In this document: positions 1 through 10,487 of the stretch, piece by piece
How positions within the stretch are numbered: position 1 is the stretch's first letter
How the letters are laid out: every line of letters starts with the position of its first letter
Source of the DNA: Strigamia acuminata
Taxonomy: Eukaryota; Arthropoda; Chilopoda; Geophilomorpha; Linotaeniidae
Length of the DNA: 64,000 nucleotides
Direction: 5' to 3'
Assembly (NCBI GenBank): GCA_949358305.1
Contig: OX442314.1
Coordinates: 40,618,581 to 40,682,580 of the forward strand
Made by a program: the position numbers and the translations under genes
Notes under the pieces: model-generated
The model's database searches: none
Seen by the model: only the letters and a program-made list of their open reading frames with translations
Told to the model about the DNA's origin: nothing

Positions 1-340
1 TAAATGTTAAATGGATTCAATAACTACAAATGTTAGATTTTAAAGTTCAAAAAGTGTTTTTTATTCATATATATTTTTAAATTACAAGTGTTATTTTACA
101 TTTTTATTTTTCAATAGTGTTTAAATTGTACAAGTTTCCATCCTGGGGGTAAGTGTGTATGTGTTCCTTTGTAGTGTTGATTTTCCCAAGTGCATTCCTA
201 CCGGTGATCTTCGTTCTAGCTGATGGCTCGTCCGAAATATGGTCATCTGATAATCTGAAAAAAGAAAAGTAATGCGATGTGTTAACTTTCAACAACCACT
301 TCAGTGACTGCGTTGTACCCCCTCGTACTTACCTTTTTCC

Positions 341-352
341 AGGGGGGGGAAA
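341..352 (+). promoter_or_regulatory. polypurine tract before LTR A
   Basis: A run of eight G flanked by A (AGGGGGGGGAAA) lies directly before the LTR. In LTR retrotransposons this site primes plus-strand DNA synthesis. The same tract precedes the 3' LTR of the complete element at 28148-28161. Confidence 0.8.
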
Positions 353-975
353 TGTGACCAGCTGCCCCTGCGCACGGGTCGCTGCACTGCAACGGCAATG
401 CACTTGGCGCAGCTCCAGCGCCTCTCGTATCTCGCGCAGCCTGTTGCGGTCCCCCGCAACCAGGTGGAGCTGCGGGCCTTTGGTCAAGCAGGATCGGGCC
501 CCGGAAGTCGCCCTTCCGGAAGTGGTTGGTCCCCGTAGGGACAAGAGAGTTGTTGATCAACCAGCAAGGCGAACGGTCGTGTTGCGACCGCCTCCGAAAC
601 TGGCTATTGAGATAACCCAAACTATCGGCGTGGCGATGATATCGCCCGCCGGGACCTGAGCGTCCAGTTGCGCCACGTCCGCCGGACGTTAACCGTAACT
701 TCGGCGGCGTGGCCCAAAACCGATTACCGACCTCGTGTGTCATGGCGGCCGATGGCCGCCGTGCCACGCGGTCTGATTAGGGACGGTTCGAAGGAACCGC
801 CGCCTTGGGAAATACACTATGGGACACTACAATCATACCCCTAGACATCTAATAAAGCCATAACTAAAACTATATTGTGTCTCCGTGTATTTCGTGGTTT
901 GTTTTATCGTGTGTGTTGCGTCCAGCGCCTCCGTGGCTCTCCCCCGACCACGTGGCGTCCGTCCGAACACTCACA
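353..975 (+). repeat. LTR of family A (3' LTR of truncated copy)
   Basis: 623 bp, beginning TGTGACC and ending ACTCACA, with the terminal inverted pair TGTGA/TCACA. It holds a polyadenylation signal AATAAA at 851-856 and the 12-mer TACCCCTAGACA at 836-847. Between about 500 and 800 lie at least seven short perfect hairpins. Compared with the LTRs at 17997 and 28162, I find eleven substitutions, all between 580 and 641, and none elsewhere. Confidence 0.9.
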
Positions 976-1758
976 TATTAAATACTCTACTGACAAAGCT
1001 TTTACTTACACGCATTCTATTTGCTAAATCTTGAATACATAGATCACAACGCAATTTACAGAGAGTTAAAAAAAATTCATCTTCCCAAGATAATCTTTTT
1101 TTGGCACCTGGTTTATCTTTATCAACATTACTTATTTTTGGGTTTATTCCCCAGTAATTTATCTCATCAACTTCATGAACAACTAATTTAAAACAGTGAT
1201 CAAATTGTTTAGCAACAATTCATCATCACACTTTATATTCGCCACACAAAATGTTAATTTTGAAATAAGACAATCTGCATCTGCTAATCGTGTTGTCAGA
1301 TTAGCCTGAATCTGTCGTCCTTCTTCTAATTGCAACTTTAAATTTTTAATTTCATTTGCCATGTCATTAGTTTCGGAATTAATATTTTCGGGTTCTTCAA
1401 TTTCTTCAACATTTTCTACGTCACTAAACACCTCATCGTTACTGGTGACTGCTGTTGAAGGTGAATTCAAACTTGTAAATACTGACCGGTCCTGTGGTGA
1501 TCGTCTTAACTTGGGCACTTTTGTGTACACAAAAATAGTTGGAACCGAAATCAGGATGTAAATTAACTCTAGTACCTCCAGGTACACGTTTGAAGCAGGA
1601 GTTTTCAAAATGTTTACTGCAAACACTTGAATTTTTAGTCAGGGGCAACTCATCTCTTTTCAAATTAATAATCCACTGTGAAATGGCAGGTAATGAAAAG
1701 ATAATTCCGTATTTTTTGTTGATGTACTCTTACAATCATAAGCAACACAATAACGCAT
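976..1758 (-). pseudogene. THAP-DDE transposase, truncated copy 1
   Basis: Read on the minus strand from an ATG at 1758, this shows the start of a THAP zinc finger (Cys-x3-Asp-Cys at the N-terminus, then the Trp and SVCSKHF parts in a shifted frame), an acidic linker, and the start of a DDE-4-type transposase region with a helix-turn-helix-like LANRMRVSKSF. Three frame changes are needed: within the THAP domain, after it, and near the linker end. The catalytic part is absent because the family-A LTR joins at 976. All breaks are shared with copy 2, so decay preceded duplication. The THAP plus DDE-4 layout is that of IS4EU/ISL2EU-like DNA transposons; the exact superfamily is my inference. Confidence 0.75.
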
Positions 1759-2349
1759 TTTTTTAAAAAGAAAAGTTTTTTCGTGGAACGGCAAACGGCT
1801 CTTCTTGGTCGGCCAAAGTGTTGGCAACTTGATCCTCGCAGTAAACAGTGCACCAGCCTCGTAATAACGACATCAGGAAAATCAGGAAAATTTTTGTGTA
1901 AATGTAAAATTTTTTACATTAAACTACAAGAGCATGAAGATATTTGTACCATGTGCAAGCTGGTATGAGGATATATGAATCAAATGTTACTTTGAAATAT
2001 GCTTTTATTTTTTTAATTCAAGCCCGATTGGCATGAGATTTTGTTTATACTTTCTTCAGATGTATCTATATAACCTGCTTAAAATTTCAAGGTTTAATTC
2101 AAACTAGATTTAATTTGAGGTCAATCCAAATATTTTATTTCTATCACTTTCACAGGAGTATGAGGATATATGGATTTGACTAGTATTTTCTATACTCTGG
2201 CTTATCATAAGAGTGTAACTTTTTTCTATTGGCCGAGCCATTTTACTGGTGTAGTTATAGATAAAAGTAGACTTTGACCGGTATCGGTATCGGCTATCGG
2301 CCGATATTTCGGTATTCACTGATATCGGATCAGATATTTTTTTACACCG

Positions 2350-2961
2350 TGTCGTAACCTTGGTTCCGGTAAATAAACTTAACGCAATATCTTACTAATA
2401 ACACCCTTTATTTCACACTTGTAATAATACAATAATAATACTTAACAATGTGGTCTCGGATCCTTGTTGGCGGATACGATTTGTTGCTGCACGGCAGTCT
2501 TACACGTGGCTTCTGCTGTTGTCTAGGGTAATGGCGTCTGGCGAAACACGTGTTCGCAAACGCTTCGCTTCGATAGATATTACTATCGTAGTATTGCTAC
2601 GATAAATATCTGTGACTGTGATTTATAGATGAATTTGGCAACGGGCATCGATCCTCTATCAATCCGGTAAAACGGCCTGACGGTGAGGTGGTGATGCTAA
2701 TGTTGCTCTGGTATCTATAAAGTGGGGGTTTCCGGTCAGACACGGGTTTAAATACTGACTGGACCGGAAATGACGTATTCGCATAAATCCGGAGAATTAT
2801 GCAAATTTACGACGTTGTCACGTCAGTCCCGCAGAAACGGTAAAACTAGTATAGCTAGTTTTCCCGCAATAATCTGACAATCTTTTTACTATCAATATTA
2901 AAATCACTATTTATTAGGTTATGATTAATTAAAACACTCTTGTGACCTCGTGGTCACCACA
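2350..2961 (-). repeat. family-B 3' LTR
   Basis: On the minus strand it begins TGTGGTGACC and ends GGTTACGACA, an imperfect inverted pair. It is 612 bp long, carries AATAAA (minus) at 2409-2414, and abuts a polypurine tract at 2962. A solo copy lies at 30779-31390. An imperfect stem-loop is visible around 2568-2612. Confidence 0.85.
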
Positions 2962-2975
2962 CGTCCCCTCCTCAG
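2962..2975 (-). promoter_or_regulatory. polypurine tract of family B
   Basis: The minus strand reads GAGGAGGGGACG immediately before the 3' LTR start (TGTGGTGACC). Position and composition fit the plus-strand primer of an LTR element. Confidence 0.7.
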
Positions 2976-3033
2976 CAATGTTGTTGGGGATTTACAATAA
3001 AACAACAAACATTGCGAAAACTCAAAGTTGGAT

Positions 3034-5595
3034 TTAGTTCGCTTCTTTCTCAGATGATCCCTGGGGAACGTCCGGAGGCGGAGGTGGAGGTAATTCTTCG
3101 GTTACAGGTGGTTCAGCCATCTTCGAAGTTGCTGGTTTAGTGAGCGGCGGAGTAGAAGTAAGGCGTGACGAGCGATCGCTTGGGTCCTCGAATTCTCCAA
3201 TAAAATATCGGTCGTGGCCGCCAACCGGCTCGTACGCTGCGCCAACTCGCTCGTGAATCCAAATACGCGAAAGGAAGGGAGCTAGGCCCTGATTCGTGTG
3301 GTGGATCTTCTGGGCCTCGGCTGGAGTCTTTGGGGCACGGTGGGCGCGTAACAGACGTTGGTGTTGAATGAAATCGACGCCCGGACCCGCTTCGAGAGTT
3401 CGTTCCATCCACACATAAAGCGAATGACCATGATCGCTTGATTTCTTAATTTTGTCCTTCGTTCCCTGGGTCATTGTCAAGCTCGGATAATATGTCTTCA
3501 GATGTGCATCAATCGGAGGTAACGGCTTTGGCTCTATCTTTTTCTTGGGCCGCAGGATCTTCGGTTTTGTTTTCGTCTTTCGGACGACTGCTTTCGCGCC
3601 CTCGATCGGGACTAGTCCCTCGGGGAACCTGATCGTCTCCGCTGGAGTGGCCGTCGGGGCTGTCTGGCTCACCGCAGTCTCAGGAAGAGGTTCGTTGGTT
3701 AGTACGACCGGTTCGCTTTGTGGTAAAGCCACAGCTCGGACTACTTGATACGATCGTTCTGGGTCGGTATCTTCCGTAATCAATTGCGCGCGAACCTGGA
3801 TACAGGAAGGAACCAATTTTAGCCATCGCTCGACGAGAGCGGGAGGCAGCTGAAAACTTTCATGCGCGACGACCGCCCAGGCCGCCAGTGCTACACGGGC
3901 GTTTCTGAACGTAGACGCGGCCAGCACAAGCGACATCATGTCGGTGATTACGACTGTCGTTCGGGCCATTCGTGACGGGTGATCCCGTCCAGGGCTGTTG
4001 GTGAACTCGATGGCTGCACCTCGGATATTCGTTACTGCGGTCTGCATCGTTCTGGCTTGGTAGTCGTCGATGTCGGACACCATCTCTTTTGCTTGCTCGA
4101 TCGTGGTTGTATCGAGGAACGACTGTAATTCATACGCTGTTGGGTCAAACTGGGTTGTGGCTCGAGTGTCCGAAGACCTGTTATTGGGGGGTGGTCTTGA
4201 AGGCGTCTGATTGATTTCGTCGATTCTAACCACGGCAGCTTGTCTTGAGTTAATTAAAACTCGTTGAACGTCGGGTTCGGGCTCATTCTAAACAATCGGC
4301 GTTCTCGACGTGGAAATTTCGCTTCGCGTTTCTTCCGGTACGGCCGGGAAAATGGGTCCAAAACGATCTTGTCGTCGTTTGAGTTGGTCAAATGAACTCA
4401 GCGCTGTCGGGGCTCCGATGATCACAGTCTTACGGAATGCGCTGGGTAGACTAGAAGGTACGCTACTAACTGGTTTTGCTGGCGCCTTGATGAATGCGCT
4501 CGGTACCGATGTTACACTCATCTCGATTGATTTGGTCGGTCGATAGACGGGTTTCGATTGTTCGTTCTTGACTTTCAGGACGGCTGCTACCATATCGGCT
4601 TCGGTGTAAAGTTTTTCTTGTTCGGGTACGATCATCGGCTCTACCGATTGTTCGTGTTCGATTGTCATCGGCACTTCTTGACGAACTTCCACTTGCAAAG
4701 TTTCTACTTCATCGACTTCACGTGATTTTTCAAAGCGTCTCCATGTTTCTGCTCGTGGCCTCGATAACCTGAGGCATCCGCGTTGGTTTGGTCGATTTCT
4801 GGAGTAGCGGTATGTCTCGACTTCTCGTGGTCTCTCGACTCTGGGCTCTCGTCGCGGTGAGGGTTCTCGAGCGTGTCGGTAATAAACTCGAGGATGAGAC
4901 TGCGATCGATCTTGCGTGTTGTACGACGTGCTTGGCTGATCCAGGCGTCGTCGTTTGTTGTCGTGTGTGTTATTTAATAATTCGCTCGAGAGTCGCTTTT
5001 CCGCTTTCTGTCGCTTGCGCCCAAAGATGCCCAGGTAGTGGAGCTGGTGCATTGCTTTCTGTGAGGTGATAAATCCGTGTTCGGGTCGCCAATTGGGAAC
5101 GTCTGGTCTTTCTCCTCGAACCTGGCTTAACCAAGTTTTTATCTCATCTGTCGAATACCCTGCTGGTTTCAGTATTTTGAAGAGATCTCGATACGCCGTC
5201 CGTCTGACTTCGTTGTAATAGTCTCTGTGTATTTGTCGGCGTTCTTCGTCTGTAGCGGCGTTTTGCCACTTCTCGAGGACGGCCCACTCTTCGGGCTCGC
5301 TTGGATAGTCCTTTTCCAAAAACTTGTTTGGGAGCGGTGCTGGTGCGTCGTCGCGCTCTGGAATTTCAGTCCTCAGTGCGTCGCGCATCTTTTCTGGGAA
5401 GTAGTGTATCAGGGTCTCCTGACTTGCCCAAAATCGCGATCGGGCTCGGGATGAAGTGAGCCGAATTTTCCATGGTCCGGTGTCGACGTCGTCTTCTAAC
5501 GCTCTTCGAAATGGGGTCGGAATTTCGCTTCTCCAGAGTGTACCCGAAGATACGTTTTGCGGATCGATGGGTCCCCACGTAAGTTGGTGTTCCGG
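3034..5595 (-). pseudogene. family-B extra ORF in env position (ORF X)
   Basis: One minus-strand frame stays open from 5595 to 3034 apart from a TAG at 4288-4290, giving about 850 codons. The first ATG in frame is at 5388, but the open frame extends upstream to a splice-acceptor-like TTCATTACTCAG ending at 5596, so translation from a spliced subgenomic mRNA is plausible. The protein is hydrophilic. It has an Arg-rich, RS-like section in the first half, a Lys-rich PKILRPKKKIEPK patch and a proline-run acidic C-terminus. I see no signal peptide, membrane segment or Env motif. It follows integrase where errantiviruses carry env. Function unknown; the stop may be a mutation in this copy. Confidence 0.65.
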
Positions 5596-6205
5596 CTGAG
5601 TAATGAATAATAAAAATTAGATTTTGTCACATTCCGAATTTGGATTCAAGATGGCGCCATGGTCGACCATGTGCTTTTTACACGTGTTGAATTTTTTAAT
5701 AAAGGTTGTCGTAATTTTTTCGCATTGTTGAAATAAAGATGTTTTCTTTTTACGAATATTGTTTCACGTGTTTTTCGTGGTTTAGCCACGAATTAAATTC
5801 TTTGTTAATTTTACCTTTTCGTTACTATCGGGCTTTTCCCGATTCTCTTCTGGTTCAACCTCGTCCCATCTTGCGGGATCGTTCCATTCGTCTTCGCTCG
5901 GGTCCCGATCCATTTCTTCCTCCTCGTTGTCGGGTGATTGCTTCCAGTTTCTTCGCATTTCTTGATTTAATTTGTTGGTTGCGATTTTTGTCAAGCACCT
6001 GTTGTCGTCGTGACAGAACGCGGAGTGCAAAGTTGAAAGGGTAGTCAAGGTTAAGTATCTTGATTGGCTTTCGTATGTAATACGTAGTTGATTGTTGGAG
6101 TCTCCTTGCGATTGTTTTTGTCCCTAGGAGGTCGGGGTAATTACGTCATATTGTTTTGTCGTTTTTGATTGGTTATGCCAACCATTTTGGATTTTTCTTG
6201 CTTTA

Positions 6206-7624
6206 TCATGTCCTCCCGGTGATTTTACCGTCCTTTATAAACGGGTTTGGTGCCTTTTTTCTTGTACTTTGTCGTGTTATAGGTTTCGGTATTTTACTTC
6301 TCGATCGTGTGAATCTTTTAGTAATCTCTATTTCTTTTTCAGGAGTTTTAGGAGTTTCTTCGTTAACTGCTGCTTCCTCCCCTCCTAAATTTCCATCTGG
6401 GGCGCTAGTTAGTTCGGCGCTGTCTGGAGTTACGTGAGTCGTATTTTCGTTCAAGTCTGAAACGGTGGCGACGTCGTCGAACATATCTCGTATTGTGGGC
6501 GATGGAGATGGCTGCGTTTGGTCCTCGGCCCATTCTTCTTGTGGAAATTCCGGCAAGTAAGGCGTCAGTTCTCGAGCGTGGATTGATCGAAAATTTACAT
6601 TATCGGCCAAACGTTGCAGAGAAAATGCGTTCCCGCCGTGGGCTTTGGTAATTACGTATGGGCCGTCTCGTTTGTCGGCTAAGCCGGCATGAATCCCTTT
6701 ATCTGCACTGGATAAAATGTGAGTGTCCTTCCATACGAGATCATTGATTTTGAAATTACAAAATTGTGTGTTCTTTTCAGACTTTTTCACTCGTTCGCGC
6801 ATGTCAAACACATGTGACATCATGTGTTGGTAGGTTGCCGAAATCGCTTGCTCTAGTTGATGTACGTAGATGTGAGGATTTTTTGGATCGACTTTTCGAA
6901 TTCCTTCTGGGATGCGTGGATCCCAGGGCACTCGTAGCTCTCGAGCGAAGTTGAGATAAGCCGGGGAAAAGCCGCGGTTTCTCGAAATGGTCGTTCGGAT
7001 GCTAAATGCTATTTCTTTAAGGAACTCGTCCCACTTGGAATGTACGTCTGTGAAAATAGCAAGCGCATATTTTATGTCGCGGTTGAGGCGCTCCACGGGA
7101 TTAGCCCGTGGGTTATACGTTGAAGTAAATGATGGTTGAATGTCGAATTGATTGCAGAAGTCCTTGTATAATCTTGATGCGAATTGTGGGCCATTATCGG
7201 AAATTAATTTCCGTGGGAAGCCAAAATGTAACGCGACTTCGTAAAGGCACTGGATTATTTTCTGCTTAGTCGGGTGGGCCATCGGATACAATTCTGGCCA
7301 TCCTGTTGCGACATCCATGATCACGAGTATGTATTTGTGGCTATTTGCACTCGTTATTTTAGGGCCCATAAGGTCCACGCTCCAACAATCAAAGGGAGCG
7401 AACGGTCCGAGTGATAAGTTCTCGTAGTTAGCCTTATTTCGAGGCTTGCAGGCTTGGCATCGTGGACAGTGTCGAATAAATCGTACGATGTCCCTTCTCA
7501 TTTCGGGCCAATAGTATAGTTGACTGGCTCGATAGAGAGTTCTCGCCACGCCGGCGTGTCCGGCTAGAGGGTGGCCGTGTACCATCCACAGAATTTGTGT
7601 TCGAATTTTTCTCGGAATTACGAC
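6206..7624 (-). pseudogene. family-B integrase
   Basis: The frame contains the HHCC zinc-binding module (HGHPLAGHAG ... HCPRCQACK), the catalytic core aspartates and glutamate (WSVDLMGP, ISDNGPQF, NPVERLNR) and a GPY/F-like DGPYVITK in the C-terminal part, followed by a basic serine/arginine tail. Integrase joins the cDNA to host DNA. No chromodomain is visible. It is in a different frame from RNase H: reading through DRVVIPRKIRTQ upstream of the first ATG (7585) shows that the two were one polyprotein, now split by a one-base shift near 7620-7630. Confidence 0.85.
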
Positions 7625-9483
7625 TCTGTCAAGTCGTCCCGAAAGTTCGGATGGTATTTTAAAAGTAGGCCATCGTCTATTAGATAAGCGGATGCCTTAA
7701 TTTTGAATTCTTCCCTGTGTTCTTCGCTGTAGACATCGCTAGGGAAAGTTTCGTTGGTCAAGTAGTCGTAGAATCTTTTACAGAAGGCGGTGTCGTTCTT
7801 CTGAGCTTCAATGAGCTCTTCGCGAGTAGGTGGGACACAGTTCGTGCCTTTACTCACGTGTGTAACGAAAGCTCGCACGAATTTATCTGAGATTCTGGGT
7901 TCGATGGATAAGTCGTAATTTGGTCTGGCATCTTTTGCCGATTGATACGCCCTCATCCAATATCCGACGTATTTTTCATCGGAAGATTCCAACTTTTCTT
8001 TCGGCAATTCATTCTGTTTTCTGAATTCCCACTTCCTGATCGGGGTGGGACAGTAAGCTATCCGAGAATCGTCGTCACCGTCGTCGTCTGGCTCGTCGGG
8101 TTCTGAGGCGGGAGCTCTAGAGAGCGCGTCGGCGACTGTGTTGTACTTCCCTGGTTTATACTCGATTTGTAAGTCGTAAGCCATGAGCTCTAATTGCCAT
8201 CGAGCCATCCGACCCGAAGGTTCTTTAAGGCCCATGAACCACCTTAACGCTTGATGGTCAGTCTGAACGGTGAATTTTGTAAACTCGAGGTAAGGCCTGA
8301 ATTTACGGACTGCCCAGACGATTGCCAAGCATTCGAGCTCGGTTGCTGAGTAATTTTTCTCGGCGGCTTGAATCTTCCGGCTGATGAAGATTGTGGGTAC
8401 TTCTTGTTGGGTACCGTCGATTTCGTGCATCTGCATCAACGCAGTCCCCAATCCGATTTTACTTGCATCCGTATGTAAGATAAATTCGCGATTCAAGTCG
8501 GGAAGAGGGATGGTTTTGGTGTCGATTAGCATTTGTTTGATTTTGTCAAACGCTGCTTCGCAATGGTTGGTCCATTTAAATTTGATTTCGGGGTCCTTCG
8601 GTGGGTCCTCTTTTGGATTTATTTTCTGGACTGTTTTTAGAAGATCGGTGATCGGGGCCGCGACTTCCGCTAAATGTGGCAGGAGTCGGCCGAAGAAATT
8701 TACCATTCCTAAAAAACGTTGTACCCCTTTCACGTCCGTAAGTGCCGGAAAATCGGTGATCGCTCGCACTTTCTTTGGGTCTATGGATAAGCCATTGACT
8801 CCAACTTTGTATCCAAGAAACGCGAGTTCTTTTCGGCAAAACTGACTCTTTCCGGGGTGTACGTGGAGTCCAGCTTCGGCTAAACGACGTATTACTTCGT
8901 CGATGTGTCTGATGTGCTCGTCAAAGGTCTGGGAAACAATAATAATATCATCCAGATACGCCCAGGCGTACTTATGTAGCGCGTCGCCCAAAACCCTCTC
9001 GATTAATCGTTGAAATGTTGCCGGGGCATTCACTAGCCCAAATGGCATGACATTAAACATCAATCGGCCCATCGGGGACCAGAAAGCGGTTTTTTCTTTG
9101 TCTTCGTCACGGAGTTCGACCTGCCAATATCCTTTCGACAGATCCATCGTTGTTACCCATTTAAATGGGGCTAGTTCTCGAAGAATAGCTTCGATGGATG
9201 GCATCTGGACGGGGTCGATAACGGTAATGGCGTTTAGAGGCCGATAATCGATACACAGTCTGGGTTCCGATCCTGCACGCATGACGAGCACGATTCTCAT
9301 CGCATATTCTCCTAATGCCTCGGACACTATCCCCTTGTCTAGCAAGTCTTGACAGATCGTCTTGACGATTTCGCGTTTTTGAGGGTTCATGCCCTTGAAT
9401 GGAACTCGTACTGGCTTATCCGTACTTAATTCTATTTTGTGTTTTACGTAATTTGTCTTTCCCGGTTCTTTAGTCAGGATTTT
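7618..9483 (-). pseudogene. family-B reverse transcriptase-RNase H
   Basis: RT motifs appear in order: the finger region before LCIDYRPLN, TMDLSKGYWQV, MPFGLVNAPATFQ, and the catalytic box AYLDDIII. A Ty3-type RNase H follows (LHTDASKIGLG, then TDHQALRWF), and the connector DALSRAP ends the domain. The reading frame is the same as the protease ORF upstream, and only a TGA at 9484-9486 separates them. It ends at a stop created by the frameshift before integrase. These enzymes copy the element RNA into DNA inside the capsid. This copy would need two repairs to encode a full Pol. Confidence 0.85.
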
Positions 9484-10449
9484 TCAATGTTTTTGTAGCA
9501 TTTCTTCGAGTAATTTAGTCTGGGTTTCTCCTAGGTTTGCGTCCATGGCCAAATTGTGAACCAAATTGTCTTCTTGGAGTCGGGCGTTAAATGATTTAAA
9601 ATCGTAATCTTGCACGAATTGCTTCAAACTTCCGCCTTTCCATTCGTCCTCTTCGTCGTCCGAATCTAGGAGTTCGGCAGGTACTGTCATCAGTCGGGGG
9701 TCCCCGCGTTTATCGATATAGTTCCAGGACCTCGTTATGGGGTTTGGCTGGATCTCCATTATGGCCATGATGTCCATACCCAAGAGTAGGACCGTGTCGT
9801 AGGTTGGTAAAACGATGAAAGGATGGGTTATTACGCCGCCCTCCCATACGACTTTTGTTGTTAGTACCCCTACTGGACGCACTTCTCCAGCAGCGGTTTT
9901 TACGGCCACATTTTCGCTTATTCCCCGTAGTTTGTCGCGTTGTTTTTTGTCCAACGACTCGTATAGGTCTGAAGAGATAAAGGACCGGTCGGCTCCCGAA
10001 TCTAACAAACCGATGAATTTTTTGTCATTAAACTTGATTGTCAACATCGCGAGTGAGTCCTTCCTCTCTTTAGCTAAATTACAGTGTAAAATGCGTTTCT
10101 TTCGAGGTGGGGCCTCCTCGTAGGCGTGAGGTAATTCTTGGAATATTTCGGCTATTTTTTCGCCGTCTGCCGTATTAGTGGTTGGGCCACTATATTCGCG
10201 TCTTTCTGAGGTGAAGTAAGCCGTAGTGAAATAAGCGACCTTTTTCTGTAATTCTTTAATTTGTTTTTCTAACCAATTGGTGTTTATCCATTTGGCTTTT
10301 AATTCGTCTTCCGAACTTGAGTTGCTAACCTCCTTATTATTTATTTCAATTTCTTTCGATTTTTTATTTTTTAATTCGAGTTTTAATTTGACTACTTCTT
10401 CCGTAATTACTTCGTTAATTGCCTGGTTAATTGTCGTATTCGTGGTCAA
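9484..10449 (-). pseudogene. family-B aspartic protease
   Basis: A retropepsin signature LLDSGADRSFIS and the later LLLGMDIM flap/Ile region identify a gag-pol protease. The N-terminal third is a Lys/Glu-rich linker. The ORF ends at a TGA after an LLEEMLQKH-like sequence, and RT continues in the same frame directly afterwards. It starts downstream of the gag stop in another frame, which suggests gag-pol frameshifting or an independent start. The TGA could be a CGA-to-TGA mutation or a readthrough stop; decay elsewhere in pol favours mutation. Confidence 0.75.
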
Positions 10450-10487
10450 GTTTGGGGTTTGGTCTTCCGGGCGTGCAGACAGATTTA

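Larger units (their letters stand above)
1..975 (+). mobile_element. 3' end of a family-A gypsy element
   Basis: This stretch matches the last part of the complete family-A element at 17997-28784: about 350 bp of internal sequence, a polypurine tract and then a full 623-bp LTR. The LTR ends exactly where THAP-transposon sequence starts at 976, as expected for a genuine insertion with the 5' part of the element lying left of the window. The internal part differs from the complete element by a few substitutions and small indels, so it is a separate insertion, not a duplicate of that element. Open frames of 126-161 codons inside the LTR recur in every copy and are judged non-coding. Confidence 0.85.
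976..2961. repeat. duplicated block, copy 1 (partner 29405-31390)
   Basis: About 1986 bp match 29405-31390 at a constant offset of 28429, with one clear difference (2727 G versus A). The block contains part of a THAP-type transposon, a TATCGG-rich stretch and a family-B LTR. Identity stops at 2961, where copy 1 continues into family-B internal sequence and copy 2 into unrelated sequence. The left border of copy 1 is an inserted family-A LTR. Confidence 0.9.

Noticed and set aside
279-767. Open frames of 126-161 codons on both strands inside LTR A (also at 17965-18411 and 28088-28576)
   Set aside because: They lie wholly inside or across the LTR, exist on both strands because of GC-rich composition, change at several residues in the divergence patch without coding constraint, and show no domain.
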